DNA from: Prorocentrum cordatum
Lineage: Eukaryota; Sar; Dinophyceae; Prorocentrales; Prorocentraceae
Assembly (NCBI GenBank): GCA_963575745.1
Contig: CAUYUJ010021053.1
Span: 74,194 to 138,193, forward strand
Length of the DNA stretch: 64,000 nt
Direction: 5' to 3'
Under the pieces are notes generated by a model. That model worked only from the letters and a program-made list of their open reading frames with translations, did no database searches and was not told the origin of the DNA. The translations under genes were made by a program, and so were the position numbers. Shown here piece by piece: positions 20,111 through 31,500 of this stretch (positions within the stretch are counted from its first letter, which is position 1; the number at the start of each line of letters is the position of its first letter).

Positions 20111-20359
20111 GCCTGCGCCAACGTCCCGCCGCAACGGATTCCGTTGTCTCATTCCTGCCAAATTCTGCCGTCAGACATTCTACGTGCCTCTCATTGTGCG
20201 CTGTCCAGGCAAGCCAGATTCCTCAGCTGTCGCTCTTCCGAGCACGTCCGAGCTACGCCCCAAGCGGTGATCGTCCATTCGGTCTGCGGGGTCGCCTTGG
20301 AGCCGTCTTCGGGCCACCTGGAAGCCCATTTCGGGTCATGCGTTGCGTTCTCTGGGCCA

Positions 20360-20743
20360 CGACCGATCGAGGAGCGAGGCTTCAGGGACGTTCGAAGATC
20401 GGGAATCCAAGATCAGGGATCGAAGATCAGACTCTTGGATCTTGAACGGACCCCAGACCCTGGATCGGACCAGGGTTCGGAAATCGAGATTCGTGTTCGG
20501 GGGTCCAGGGCCGTTCGAAGACGGAGGCTGGACGCTCGAGGATCGATGAGTGTTCGACGGTCGAGGCTCCACGATCTGCCCTGGTTCTTGGACTCTCGAT
20601 CGAGACCAGATCATCGATCGTCCATGGGCTCTTGATTCTGCAGCCCCGGACTGTCGATCTGTCCTGGACCTGTGGTCTTCGATCGGCCACGGATCTTCGA
20701 TCTCGTATCCTCGATGGCACACCGTCGATTCCGCTTCGAAACC
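20360..20743. repeat. Degenerate GATCGAGGATC-type repeats
   Basis: Many imperfect short repeats of CGAGGATCGA, GATCTTCGA and CTCGATCGAG, irregularly spaced. No domain is recognised in the frames across it. Confidence 0.7.
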
Positions 20744-20945
20744 GAGCCTCCGACCTCCGATCGGCCCTCTTGTACCCTCGATCCTCGACGTTCGACCCTC
20801 TCGTGTCCTCGATCCTCGACGTTCGACCCCGAGCCTGCGACCTCCGATCGGCCCTCTCGTACCCTCGATCCTCGACGCTCGACCCTCTCGTGTCCTCGAT
20901 CCTCGACGTTCGACCCCGAGCCTGCGACCTCCGACCGGCCCCGAC
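20744..20945. repeat. 87-base tandem repeat
   Basis: GAGCCTGCGACCTCCGATCG begins units at 20,744, 20,831 and 20,918 (period 87 bases). Each unit holds two copies of CTCGATCCTCGACGTTCGAC. Two full units and part of a third are present, followed by a short CAGA run. Confidence 0.93.
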
Positions 20946-21105
20946 AGACAGACAGACAGAGAGAAGCCTTGGGTCCAGGTGGACGCGTCGGCAGGAAAAA
21001 TACAGCGGTGACCAGAGGCCACTCGAAAAGCGCTCGAAGCACGGAGGTGTGGCCCAACGCCACACGAGGCACTCGAAGCACGCAGGCGTGAAAAAAACGC
21101 CATAC

Positions 21106-21272
21106 ACCTAAGGCGATGCTTAAGAAAACCTAAGTTTTCGGCCAGAGTCTCGATTATTCTTAACGTTTCAATGTAAATCCCAAGATTTAAATAGAAATTC
21201 TGGGTTTTTATTCAAATTCTGAGACTATGAAATTCTTAACCCATGATTTCTTAAGCATTTCGCAGGGTGTAC
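21106..21272. mobile_element. MITE-like element, GCTTAAGAAA terminal repeats
   Basis: The left end ACACCTAAGGCGATGCTTAA pairs with the reverse complement of the right end, whose inner part reads TTTCTTAAGCATTTCGC. The interior is about 120 bases and AT-rich against G+C-rich surroundings. It is non-coding and was found only once in the window. Confidence 0.6.
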
Positions 21273-21644
21273 CTGAAGATGACGACGGATGCAGACGACG
21301 AAAACATCGGCGCCCGGAACACCTCGGCGTGCGGGCTCTCTCTCGCCCGGCCTCCTCGACCCTCGGGCTGCGGCCCTCTGCCCTCGAGCCTCGCTCGATC
21401 CCGGCACCTCGACCTCGGGCTCGGACGCCGAGGCTGGACCGGTCGATCTTCGATTACGGTAGGTTTGCGTCGTGTCGACCAGCGGCGACCCCAGCGCGGG
21501 CGTTCAAGGTTGAACGCCGCCGGCGACCCAGAATCGATCGACGTTGAACGATCGGACGTTGCGGCAGCGGCCGATCGTTCAAGGTTGAACGATCCCTGCG
21601 GTGTCAAAAACCAACGCTGGGGTCGGCACGACACGAACCTGCCG
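21273..21644. other. No gene recognised; GTTCAAGGTTGAAC dyads
   Basis: G+C-rich DNA without a supported gene. The near-palindromic GTTCAAGGTTGAAC occurs twice (about 21,510 and 21,579), each flanked by CGATCG-type sequence. Confidence 0.45.
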
Positions 21645-21646
21645 TA

Positions 21647-21834
21647 AGTCGGGCCTGTCCCCCTACAGGGGGATTTTCGACGACAAACAACAAGTACCCC
21701 CCAAAATAGTCAAAACATAATCCAAAAATAGGCTGGGGATTCTTTTTTTGAGTATCTTTTGACCTTTTTGGAGCACGTTTGGGGTATGTCTTATTTTTCG
21801 TCGAAAATCCCCCTGCAGGGGGACACGCCCGACA
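21647..21834. mobile_element. MITE-like element with TA target duplication (best copy)
   Basis: The terminal inverted repeats are about 40 bases: left AGTCGGGCCTGTCCCCCTAC then GGATTTTCGACGA, right its near-perfect reverse complement ending ACACGCCCGACA. TA dinucleotides at 21,645-21,646 and 21,835-21,836 fit a TA target-site duplication. The 110-base interior is AT-rich. These traits match Tc1/mariner-type MITEs in general; no transposase is present. Confidence 0.85.
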
Positions 21835-21839
21835 TAAAT

Positions 21840-22590
21840 CTTCGATCGATCCGATATTCGGACGACGCTGGATGACTGATCTTCGACCAGCCCTGGATGC
21901 AGAATTTTTGGCGTGCGGTCGATCTTGGATGTGCTGTTCGCGATCGTTCCTGCGTGCTCGATCCTGCATCTTCGATTCCTGGTGGGCTTCGGCTTTTCCA
22001 CTTTCGATCGAGCCTCGATCCTGGATGATCCAGGAGCCGCCGTCTGCGATTGATCCTGGGTCCTCAGGGTCGTTCGAAAAAGGAGGATCGAGGATCGATG
22101 GAGGGTCGGAGTTCCAGGATCGAGGATCGAGGATCGATCGATGGTCGAAGTTCCAGGGCCGACCGAGCGATTAGTCAGGGAGCGATTACTTCCTCAATTG
22201 CCGATCCACACTTTCCCCAATTAGGCTTGCCTACGGGGTTCTTACTTGGTTCTCCGATTTGGCTTGTCTAAGGGTTCCTACTTGGTTAACTGTTGGTGCC
22301 TCGGGGGCTTACTTTGCCCGTTGCCCGGAGGTTCCCCGGGTTTCCCAGGTTCCCCCCCGCCGGTGCCTCCGATTCTTACGTTGCCTGGAGTTTTCCCGGG
22401 CTTCCTGGGTTCCCCCAAGTAATGCCAATCATTGCCAATCAATGCCAAGCAATGCCACGCAATGCCAAGCACTGCGCCCATGCGCTAGGAAGCTTTCCCC
22501 AAATTGGGGTCGCGCCAGGTTCATTTAATCCAGGAGGTGGTATGTCTTGGAGAGTTACTGGAGAACTAAGCAGGGGAGATTATTCGCCTT
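21840..22590. other. No gene recognised; short repeats upstream of the DHHC gene
   Basis: Contains GGATCGAGGATCGATGG repeats at about 22,080-22,145 and a 10-base array, CAATGCCAAG, at 22,418-22,475. A GTATGT donor-like site lies at about 22,541, but no exon before it could be recognised. The missing 5' exons of the following gene should lie here or further left. Confidence 0.45.
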
Positions 22591-22593
22591 CAG

Positions 22594-22848
22594 ATGGGAA
22601 AGGGATCATTTAGTGGGAGCCAGGCCAAGCCTATGCAGCTGATGTACGCGCCCAACTACTGCGAGCGCTGCCAGTATTGGAAGCCGCCTCGCTCACACCA
22701 CTGTAGCATCTGCGCGAAGTGCGTGCTCCGAATGGATCACCACTGTCCCTTCACAGGGAACTGCATTGGCATCCGCAACCACGGGTTCTTCGTCCTTTTC
22801 TGGTTCTTTGCCACGGTGGCAGCACTTTCCTCATTTCATTACTTCCAG
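22594..22848 (+). CDS. DHHC protein S-acyltransferase, exon with the catalytic domain
   Basis: Encodes the zinc-binding DHHC cysteine-rich domain of a protein S-palmitoyltransferase, which transfers a fatty acyl group from acyl-CoA through the DHHC cysteine to cysteines of membrane-associated proteins. In the 85 residues, C23-x2-C26, HHC at 35-37, C40, C43 and DHHC at 48-51 are followed by CPFTGNCIGIRNHGFF, and then a membrane helix (about 63-82). An AG acceptor (CGCCTTCAG) directly precedes the ATG at 22,594, and an in-frame stop lies at 22,567. This is therefore probably an internal exon, since the two membrane helices normally N-terminal of the domain are missing. It is spliced to 23,041 across a GC-AG intron. 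Confidence 0.9.
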
Positions 22849-23040
22849 GCTGCTGCTACTGGTGCTCCTCCTCCTCCTCCTCCTCCTCCTGCGACTTCCA
22901 AGGGGGGGTCGGCAACCATGGCCGGATTTCGGAGAGGGGCTAGGGGAAGCCACCGTGGTCAGTAAGCACAGATGAGCTGCGGCTTCTTTTGCGACCCATC
23001 CTGTTTCCCCCCTTTGATCAAAGCCTTGACATGGACCCAG
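22849..23040 (+). other. Intron of the DHHC gene, GC-AG type
   Basis: 192 bases. The donor is CAG|GCTGCT and the acceptor is GACCCAG|GGG, preceded by the pyrimidine run CTGTTTCCCCCCTTT. Joining them keeps phase 0 and one open frame. A CTCCTC microsatellite lies near the 5' end. Dinoflagellates are known to accept GC donors. The donor at 22,849 is inferred; a GT site about ten bases on is an alternative. Confidence 0.65.
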
Positions 23041-23427
23041 GGGTTATCGGCAGTCTTCCCATCCCTACTCACCGTTCAGACTTCGATCGAGGTGGGTCTC
23101 ACCTACTCGATGCTCATGTGCTTGTCCGTGATCTTCACGATCAAGAATCCGGAGCCAGATGTGAATTCGTGGCGGCACTTGCTACAGAAGAGCTACCTCA
23201 CGAGCCCCCAGCTCGTTACGGGTATCTCCTCGTTCATCGTCCGTTTCGTCGTCTTGCACATGCTCGGATCGTCGACGCTGGAAGTCGCGCTGCAGCTTGT
23301 TTTTTCTTTCATTGGGCTTATTCTGGTGATCATGTGCGGTGCGAACGCCATGCACGGCGCATTCACAAATGCGACGACCCTGGAGATTCAGTTCCCAATG
23401 AAGGAGTATGTGGAAATCAAGCCTCAG
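23041..23427 (+). CDS. DHHC protein S-acyltransferase, exon with the TTxE motif
   Basis: Adds 129 residues in the same frame. There are several hydrophobic stretches (FPSLLTVQ, GLTYSMLMCLSVIF, FIVRFVVLHML) and a clear last membrane helix, LQLVFSFIGLILVIMCG. It is followed by NATTLE, the TTxE motif that in DHHC enzymes lies just after the final helix and contacts the active-site region. The region between the helix after the DHHC domain and this final helix is more hydrophobic than usual. The exon ends KPQ at CAG|GT (23,427), giving an in-frame junction to 24,241. The open frame continues to 23,616, so read-through without splicing is possible but loses the C-terminal conserved part. Confidence 0.8.
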
Positions 23428-24240
23428 GTTCACTACCGGGGACGTAATCAGATGACAAAGGGGTGGGCTATCGTATACCAGCCTATTTGGTATGGAGGGC
23501 AGTACGGATCACCAATACAGAAGTGCGCACGCGTAGTCATCACACTCACGGTTGTGGTCGTCTGCGTAATGAGCACAGCCTTGCCGTTGGATGTGCATTT
23601 GCGCACGGAGGCGTGAGTCTCGGCGTGCGCGTGAGCAGGAGCGGAAGCGCACGTAGCGTGAGCGCGAGCGACGGCATCATGTACGCGTGCGCGTGATATT
23701 ATGCATGCTCACGTGCAGATGCCCTTTGACAAGTCAGCAGCGTACGCAGACGCACACGCACACGCGTAACCATCTGCACATGCATGGGTATTATCACACG
23801 CGCACGCGTACGCAGATGTATTCGCGCAAGCATGCGCCCACCACAACAAGCGTAGTAGTCATGAGCGCTCGTGTCAATTTACATGCACGCCTGCACATGA
23901 TTTATTGACATGGGCATGCTCATAAGCTCAGCCATGCCCGCAATCATGTGCACCCGCAGAAGCGGAAGCAAACATAGGCTTCTGCATGGGCACTGTTATC
24001 AACGTGCGCACACGCATACGCATACGACTATGCATAACGCTCTCGCGCACGCGTGCGCGTAGGCATGATCACAGGCACACTCCCAATGTGTTTTGCAACA
24101 GCGAGTAAGAACTCATGGGATAGGCGTTGGGTGTACGCGCGCATGCCTCCCCCCACCAGTTCCTGAGGAGCTCAGTCGCCCGCGCCCCTGCCTCCCCCCG
24201 CCGATTCCTGGAGGAATGCATCTGCAGAAGCTGCCCTCAG
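23428..24240 (+). other. Intron of the DHHC gene, GT-AG, with 8-base direct repeats
   Basis: 813 bases, phase 0. CCTCAGGT occurs at 23,422-23,429 across the donor and again at 24,235-24,242 across the acceptor, so the splice sites sit inside an 8-base direct repeat. That pattern is reported for introner-type intron gain, where a target duplication supplies both splice sites. No long terminal inverted repeats are evident. Most of the interior is the alternating purine-pyrimidine tract at 23,590-24,130. Confidence 0.65.
23590..24130. repeat. Alternating purine-pyrimidine tract
   Basis: About 540 bases dominated by GCGCAC/GTGCGC/CATGCA steps, for example GTACGCGTGCGCGTG and CGCACGCGTGCGCG. It is not a simple tandem repeat. 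The strict alternation favours left-handed (Z) DNA in general. Confidence 0.75.
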
Positions 24241-24522
24241 GTGTACTGCCCCCTGGGGCCTGGCTTCTACAAGCTGGCGTGGCGGGACAACCTGCAGGAC
24301 CTGCTCGGCTCCAGGTGGCAGCTGCGCCTTGTGCTGCCCACCAAGGGCGGCCGCCTAGGCTTGACGCCGGCCATCCGGCCGAGGGCCAGCGCCAGAGGCG
24401 TGGAGGCGCTGCTCGGGCGCATCCGAGAGTGCGATACTCAGCCCGTGCAGCGTCAGGTTGCCTCCTGCACGGAGCTGGGCCTCAATCCAGGCCCACGGGC
24501 GGAGACTGAGGGCGCCGTCTGA
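24241..24522 (+). CDS. DHHC protein S-acyltransferase, C-terminal exon
   Basis: Starts VYCPLGPGFYKLAWRDNLQD and continues LLGSRWQLRLVLPTKGG, which fits the N-x-x-x-x-hG-...-LP segment that follows TTxE in DHHC enzymes. The remaining residues are basic and proline-rich, and the stop is at about 24,522. The in-frame join to the previous exon and the conserved spacing are the main support. The visible product totals about 308 residues, short of a full enzyme because the 5' exons are missing. Confidence 0.75.
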   Translation: MYCPLGPGFYKLAWRDNLQDLLGSRWQLRLVLPTKGGRLGLTPAIRPRASARGVEALLGRIRECDTQPVQRQVASCTELGLNPGPRAETEGAV

Positions 24523-25655
24523 CAGTCACCAGTCGCGCGCACGATGATCTATGGCTCCGCTTGCAGAAGGCACTGCACCGATGGTGGCCTGAAGGGGCAA
24601 TCACACGCGACACGGTGGGTCCCGACAAAGCCCGCGATGAAAAGTGGTCTTGTGGCTTTGCTTGCAGCTGTGATGATTGAATTCTTGACGCTTCGCGTAT
24701 CCCCACCAGCCCATCCTACACCAGGCACTCGAACGAAGAGCGCCGATGATCGGCAGCTGTTCTCCTCCCCCTCTTCCTCCTTCTCCTCCGCCTCCTCCTC
24801 CTCCTCCTCCTCCTCCTCCTCCTCCTCCTCCTCCTCCTCCGCCTCTTCCTCTTCCCTGGTGGCGTCTTGGAGGTATCTTCGAACGTTTTGGTGGGCTCTT
24901 GGGCCTCGCGGGCGGGCGGGCGGCGCTCCGCCCGCCCGCGCGCAGGGCGCAAGAGGAGAGTCCGAGACGTCTCTTGAGGCCCTCTTGGAGGACATCGATC
25001 GCAGAAGGGGGAAGCATTTTTTAGCGTCGCCCCCCTGGGGGGCACGATCCTCGTGAGGGGTGTCGAATTTTAGCCCTCCCAGGGGTCGTTCTTGGACGCT
25101 CTAACTACCCGCGGCCCCCCCTGTCCAGGTCAGTGGGGAGGGGGTAGGGGGAGGGGTAAACCCCTCCCCGAAGGGGAAGAAGGAGGGGTGGAAGAGGAAA
25201 CGCTCTAAACCACCGACGCCCAGAGGGCTGGTGGGATTGGCGTGTATGCGTTCATGCAAACTCTGGACCCCTCGCCAGACTTTCTCTGTAAGGTTTCGAA
25301 GCATCCTTAGGCTCTCTGCGCTGCCTGGTATTCATACACGTCGTTGCCTATGCTGCTTCCTGCGCATCTCGTCTTTGTTTTTATGCCTCCAGAGGGAATG
25401 TTCGAGTCGCAATGATCAGGATGGTAAGCGCAATACGGTCAGTCACTGATGACAGCCAGCAGTTGGTAGGCGCATTGGTAGGTCATTCGTTGATCATCAG
25501 GATGGTTGGCGCATTGGTTATGAGCATACTGCAGCCAGCTTTCACCATGCCGTGCGTGGTTTTTAACCGAAAGTATCGCCTCAAGTGTCTGCAATTTTCC
25601 CGCCCATGATTTTAGACGGATGCCCATGTCGGCCAGCGTGGGCCCCAAACAGTTC
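24523..25655. other. No gene recognised; CTC tract
   Basis: A CTC microsatellite lies at 24,757-24,850. Parts of 24,860-24,990 (GGCGTCTTGGAGG, GGCCCTCTTGGAGGAC) resemble the degenerate arrays at 15.7-19.3 kb. A short repeat with GATCATCAGGATGGT lies near 25,410-25,510. No coding region is supported. Confidence 0.5.
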
Positions 25656-27124
25656 GTTTCTAGAAATCCATGTTGTGCAATCCATGTGGAACATTCTATG
25701 TGGTGCCATGGATTTTTTTTTTTTGTTTACAAAGGGGTTGACACATCCTATGCTCTTGCAAACATCCCACCCACCCACCCGCAACTTGGTTTGCAAAACC
25801 CATGCGGTGACGATTGCGATGGCTGCTTGACGTTGGCTGGTCCATCCTTGCGGCCGCGCCAACCCAAACACGCCCGCGCAGCGGCCAGCTAGTTTGGAGC
25901 GACCGACGCGGCCGCAGTGGCGTTGACCGCTGGGCACATCCCAGCGGACAGTTCAGTGCGAGTCGGCGACTTGGGCGGGCGCGGTATCATGGCGACATCG
26001 ACAACGGTAGACACGATGACGATAGTAGCGATGCTGGTGACGATGTTGAAAAGGACGACGGTGCGGCCAGTGCGGGCACCGATGCTGATCACGCCGGCGA
26101 CGATGATGGCGTCCTCGCGTCGGTGATGAGGGTTTTGGAAGGAGTTCGACATGCGCGCGCGCGGCCGACGCGCGAGAGTGGCCCGCATTGTGTTATTTGA
26201 CACGGATCGTGCCCCCTCCCCAGCGCGCGCAAGGGCGTACGAATGATGTCGGCGTGCGGCGGCAGGAGGCCCTGTGGCAGAATTAGGTGAACATGTTGAG
26301 AAACCTATGGTTTCCTTCAGAACTACCGTGAGCGCGAGCGCACGGTTTTTTTTTTGAAAACTGATCTTGCGACACCGTGTCTGTTCCAATGTTTTTTGGA
26401 CATTCGGTTGTGACATCGCAACGAAACCGCAGGTTTTTGACGGATGTCGGCATACGTGCGCGACCACGCGCGCGCGTGTGCTTTATTTTTTTGCAAGTGG
26501 TCCTCGCGACGGCGCGCGCGCAAGGGCGTTCGAACGATTTCGACATATGCGCGCGCGAAACCCGTCTGGTAACATTTTTTGAAGAAATGTGAAAACGCAT
26601 AGTTTCCTGGAGAATTCGCAAGAGCGCGCGTGCAAGTTTTTGTTGTTGTTGTTGAAAATCCGCGTTGCGACATCTTGGCGTTTTTATATGTTATTTTGAC
26701 ACTCGGTTCTGATTATTTGTTTCACGGACCCGACCGTTTTTGAAGGATTTCGGCATGCGCGCGACGACGCGCGCGTGCGCACTGCGTCCTATTTCTGTAA
26801 GCGGCTTTTGAACCCTGGTGATTTGTGATAAACGAGTGCGCGCGCATAGTATTTTGTGCAAGCGATGGCGGGGGGGCTACAGACCCCCCCTGGGATGGTG
26901 CGAGTTCATATCTAGGATGGACGATGGGGCAGGTTCATGTGTAAATTGCAATATGCGAAGGGGTACCGATAATCCCGGGGGGGGGGGAATCAAGAAAGGA
27001 GAATCTATGTGGTGCAATTAATTTCTGTTCGCAGTGAGATGTCAATTCCACTGCTCGCGCAAACATCCCACCCACCCGCAATTTGGTCTGCAAAATCTCT
27101 GAAGACCGTGACGGTGGGTACCAC

Positions 27125-27885
27125 ACGGCACTTGGCAACAACAGCGACGCCGACGACGATAGCGACAACAACGACGACGCCGCCGACAACGACTACGACG
27201 ACACCGACGACGTCCCCAACGACTTCGACGACGCCGACAACGACGACGACGACGACACCGACGACGACGACGACGACACCGACGCCGACGACGACGACGA
27301 TGACAACGACGACGACGACGACGCCGACGACGACGATAACGACGACACCGAAGACGACGTCAACGACGCCGACGACGGCGGCGACGACGACGACGACGGC
27401 GGCGACGACGACGACGCCGACGTCGACGATGACGAAGACGACGACGACGCCGACGCCGACGACGACGACGAAGACGACGACGACGTCGCCAACGAAGACA
27501 ACGAGGAAGGATGGAGGACGACGACGGCGACAACGACGACAACGACGAGGGAGGAGGGAGGACGACGACGACGCCCACGACGAAGAAGGAGGAAGGACGG
27601 CGACGCCGACGACGGCAACGACGAGGGAGGAGGGACAACGACGACGACGACAACGACGACGACGACGACGGCGACGAAATAGGAGGGACGACGACGAGAC
27701 GCCGACGACGGACGACGACGACGACGAGGGAGGAGAAAGAGGACCACGGCGACAACGACGACGGAAACGACCACGACGCCAAAGAGGACGACGACGACGA
27801 ACACGAGGAAAGACAGAGGACGATGTAGGCGACGACAACGGCGACAAGAGGAGGGAGGACGGCGATGACGACGACGACGCAAGAG
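27125..27885. repeat. (GAC)n/(CGA)n expansion inside satellite unit 2
   Basis: About 760 bases of GAC repeat with ACC, GCC and GAGGGAGGA interruptions occupy the place where other units carry the GACGTCGACAACGGC and GATGATGG modules. The expansion appears to have grown from or replaced that module. Confidence 0.9.
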
Positions 27886-28479
27886 CGCGCGCGCACGCTT
27901 TTGTTGAAAATCCGTGTTGCGAAACCTTGTGTTTTTGTGTAGGTTTTTTGGACACGATTTTGAAATCCTTCCGAAACCGATGGGTTTTGAGGGTTTTCGG
28001 CATACGCGCGCGACGACGCGCGCGCCTGCACTTCGTCCTATTTTTTTGCAGGGGATTCTCGCGACGGCACACGCGCAAGGGCGTTCGACAGATTTCGACA
28101 TGAGCGCGCGCGAAGCCCGTTCGGTAGCGTTTTGTGAAAATCTTGAAAAACCTATGGTTTTCTTAAGATTTCGCAAGAGCTTTCGCGGAAGCTTTTTTAG
28201 CAACTCTGTGTTGCGAAACCTTGTGTTTTTGTATGTTTTTTTTTGAAACTCGATTGCGAAATCCTTCCCGCACCGAAGGTTTTTGAAGGATTTCGGCATG
28301 CGCGCGCGACGACGCGCGCGTGTGCACTTCGTGCCGTTTTTTGCAAGGGATTTGCGAAAAAGTGCTATGTTGGAGCAAACCATGTCACCGCATAGTGGTT
28401 TTTTACAAGGGAACCTCAGGGAGGAGAAACCGGCCTTGCTGGGATGATATTGTTTCATATTTAGGATGGGCGAGTATGC

Positions 28480-28527
<48 letters not shown>
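28480..28527. repeat. (AT)n microsatellite
   Basis: About 48 bases of alternating AT within a satellite unit, upstream of its CCGATAAGTCCGGGGGGG module. Confidence 0.97.
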
Positions 28528-28532
<5 letters not shown>

Positions 28533-31500
28533 CGTACTATCCCAGGGGGACCCGATAAGTCCGGGGGGGGGGAGCGTAGAGTCTATTCTTTTTTTAAGAA
28601 AGGAGAATGAACTAGCCTGTCCGCGCGTGACCACCTCCCATGCTCTTGCAAGCATCCCGCCCACCCACCCGCAACTTGTTTGCAAAACTCATGCGGTGGC
28701 GTTTGCGATGGCTGCTTGGCGCTGGCTGGTGCATCGCCGCAGCCGCGCTTGCGCGCGCAGGCTCGCGTGCAGAGCGACCAGCTAGTCTGGCGCGACCGAC
28801 GCGGCGTCGGTGGCGCTGGCCGCTGGGCACTTCACAACGCGTCTTGCACGCCTCCTGGCGCGCGGGCACGTCAGTGCGAGTCGGTGCCTCGAGCTGGCAC
28901 GGTGCCGTGGCGACGTCGACACTGGCAGACACGATGATAGTGGTAGCGATACTGGTGGCGACAATGACGATGACGACGGCGCGGCTAAAGACGTCGCCGA
29001 TGCTGACCTCGCCGACGACGATGATGGTGTCCACGTATCAGCAATGAGGGTTTTGGATGGATTTCGACACGCGCGCGCGGCCGATGGGCGCGATCGGCCC
29101 GCGCGGTATTGTTTGTCATGGATCGCCCCCCCCCCCCCTTCCCCCCCCAGCACGCGCGCAAGGGCGTTCGAATGATCTCGACATGCACGCGCAGGAGGGC
29201 CACGTGGTTAAATTTGACGATAGCGTTGAAACGCTTATGTCTTTGTGTCGTGCGAATTCGGGGGGGCGCGCGCGCAGATTTTGGGTTGAAGCGTCATGCT
29301 GCGGAACCAATCTGGTTGCGGGTTGTGAACCCGTTTTTTTTGTCGTTGTTTTTTTTTCCGGGGCTTTCGATTTTGCAGCCTCTACATTTTCGAGTTGTTT
29401 CTTGTAGGATTCCGGCATGCGCGCGCGACGCCCCGCGCGCGTGGTGTTTGTTTCGTTTTTCGTTGTAAAAAGATTTTTGGACATTGCGGATCCTTGACAA
29501 ACGAGTGCGCGCGCGTAGCTTCATGCGACGAGGATGTGGGGGCGGATGTCGAACGTGGTTTCGTTGGGAGGCTTTGAGTTCATATTCAGAATGAACGATG
29601 GGGCGTAGTCATAAGTAAATTGCTTTTTCCCTGGGCGGACCGATAAGTCCGGAGGCGTGGGGGGGTGGGTGGGGGGTGGGGGGGGGGGTGTGGGGGGGCC
29701 GGTCGATCCGAATGCATTTCAGAAGGAGAACAGATGTCGTGCACTTTCTGTTGTGCAATATACGTTGCGCAAGCTACGTGGTGCAATCGATGTGGCGCGT
29801 TTGTTTTTGAAGAGTCTTGAGTTGTCTAGTCCACTGCTCGCGCAATCATCCCAAATGCCCACCCGCAACTTTGTCTGCAAAACCAATGCGGTGGCGATTG
29901 AGATGACTGCTCCGCGCTGGCAGGGGCATCGCTGTGGCCGTGCGAACGCGCGCAAGCTCGCGCGCAGAGCGGCCAGCTGGTTTGGCGCGACCGACGCGGC
30001 AGCGGTGGCGCTGACCGCTGGTGACTTCCCAACGCGTCTCGCAGGCCGCGCTGACGCGCGGCTCGCTCCGCTGCGATTCGGTGACTCGGGCTGGCGTGGT
30101 ATCGTGGCGACGTCGACGACGGCCGGCGCGGTGATGAAGTAGCAGTGCTGGTGACGATGGTGATGTTGACGACGGCAAGGCCAATGACGGTGCCGATGCT
30201 GACCGCGCCGGTGACGATGATGGTGTCCACGTATCGGCGGTGGTGGTTTTGGACGGATGTCGGCCTGCGCGAGTAGCCCGCATGGTTTTGTTTGATACGG
30301 AGCGCGCCCCCCCCCCCCCCCCCCCAGCAAGTTCGCAAAGGCGTTCGAATGATATCGACGCGCGCGCGGGATGCCCGCGTGGTCTCACTCTGCGAATTTT
30401 TGGCGACATCTTGGTTTCCTTCGGCGTTCGCAAGCACGAAGACGTTTGACAAATCGCGTTGCAGAACCATTGCGTTTTAAATTTGCCTGGGGACCTCGAT
30501 GTTGAAGTCCGCTCGAAACCTAAGGCTGTAGGGGGATCCCGGCATTCGCGCGCGACGCAGCGCGCGCCGATTTGCTTGAACGGGTTCTTGGAAATCGATA
30601 TTTTTGGATAGCCGAATGCGCGCGCATTGTGTTAGTTGACAAGGGTGGGGCTTTGGGGTGGGGGCGGGGGGGGGGGTCGATAACGGGGCCCCTTGGAATG
30701 GTGTGAACTCATGTTCGGAAGCGATGATGGGGAAGGATCCTATGCACGTTGCAATGTCTCAGGGGGGTCGATAAAACAGGAGGAAAGGGGGCTTATATTC
30801 CTTTGAGAAAGAAGAAGACACATTGCGCAGATCTTGTTACGCAGGCAATATTATGCGCAGTCTCTGCCGTGAAACATCAGTGGTGCAATGATTTCTTCCA
30901 CTCGTGAGTTGTCAGCGCCAAGGCCCCCGCAATTTATCCGCCCGGCCACCCGCAACTTGGTCTGCGAACCATCGCGGCGGCGACTGCGATGGCAGCTTTG
31001 CGCTGGCAGGGGCATCGCTGCGGCCGCGTGGCGCGCGCGGGCTCGCGGGCAGAGCGGCCGGCTGGTTTGGCGTTGCCGACGCGGCCGCAGTGGCGCCGAC
31101 CGTTGAGTGTTTCCCAGCGCGTCTCGCAGCCTGCGCTGACGCGCGTGCATTTCCGCGCAAGTTCCTGGCCCGAGCGCGCGCGTTATCATGCCGACGTCGG
31201 CGACGGCAGACGCGATGATGACAATGGCGATGCTGGTGGCGATTGGATAGTGGCGACGACGGCGGCGAGGCCCATGACGGCGCCGACGTTGATCGCGCCG
31301 ATGAAGATGACGGTGTCCACGTGTCGGCGATGGTAGTTTTTTGAAGGATGTCGACGCGCGCGCGCGGCCGGCGGGCGCGAGTGGCCCGCGCGGTGCTAGT
31401 TGACAAGGGCCGCCCACTCAAACAAAATAACAAACGCGCTATTGCGCGCGAGTGGTTGTGTCATGCGCGCGAGGGAGGCCCGCGTGGTGTAATTCGGCGC

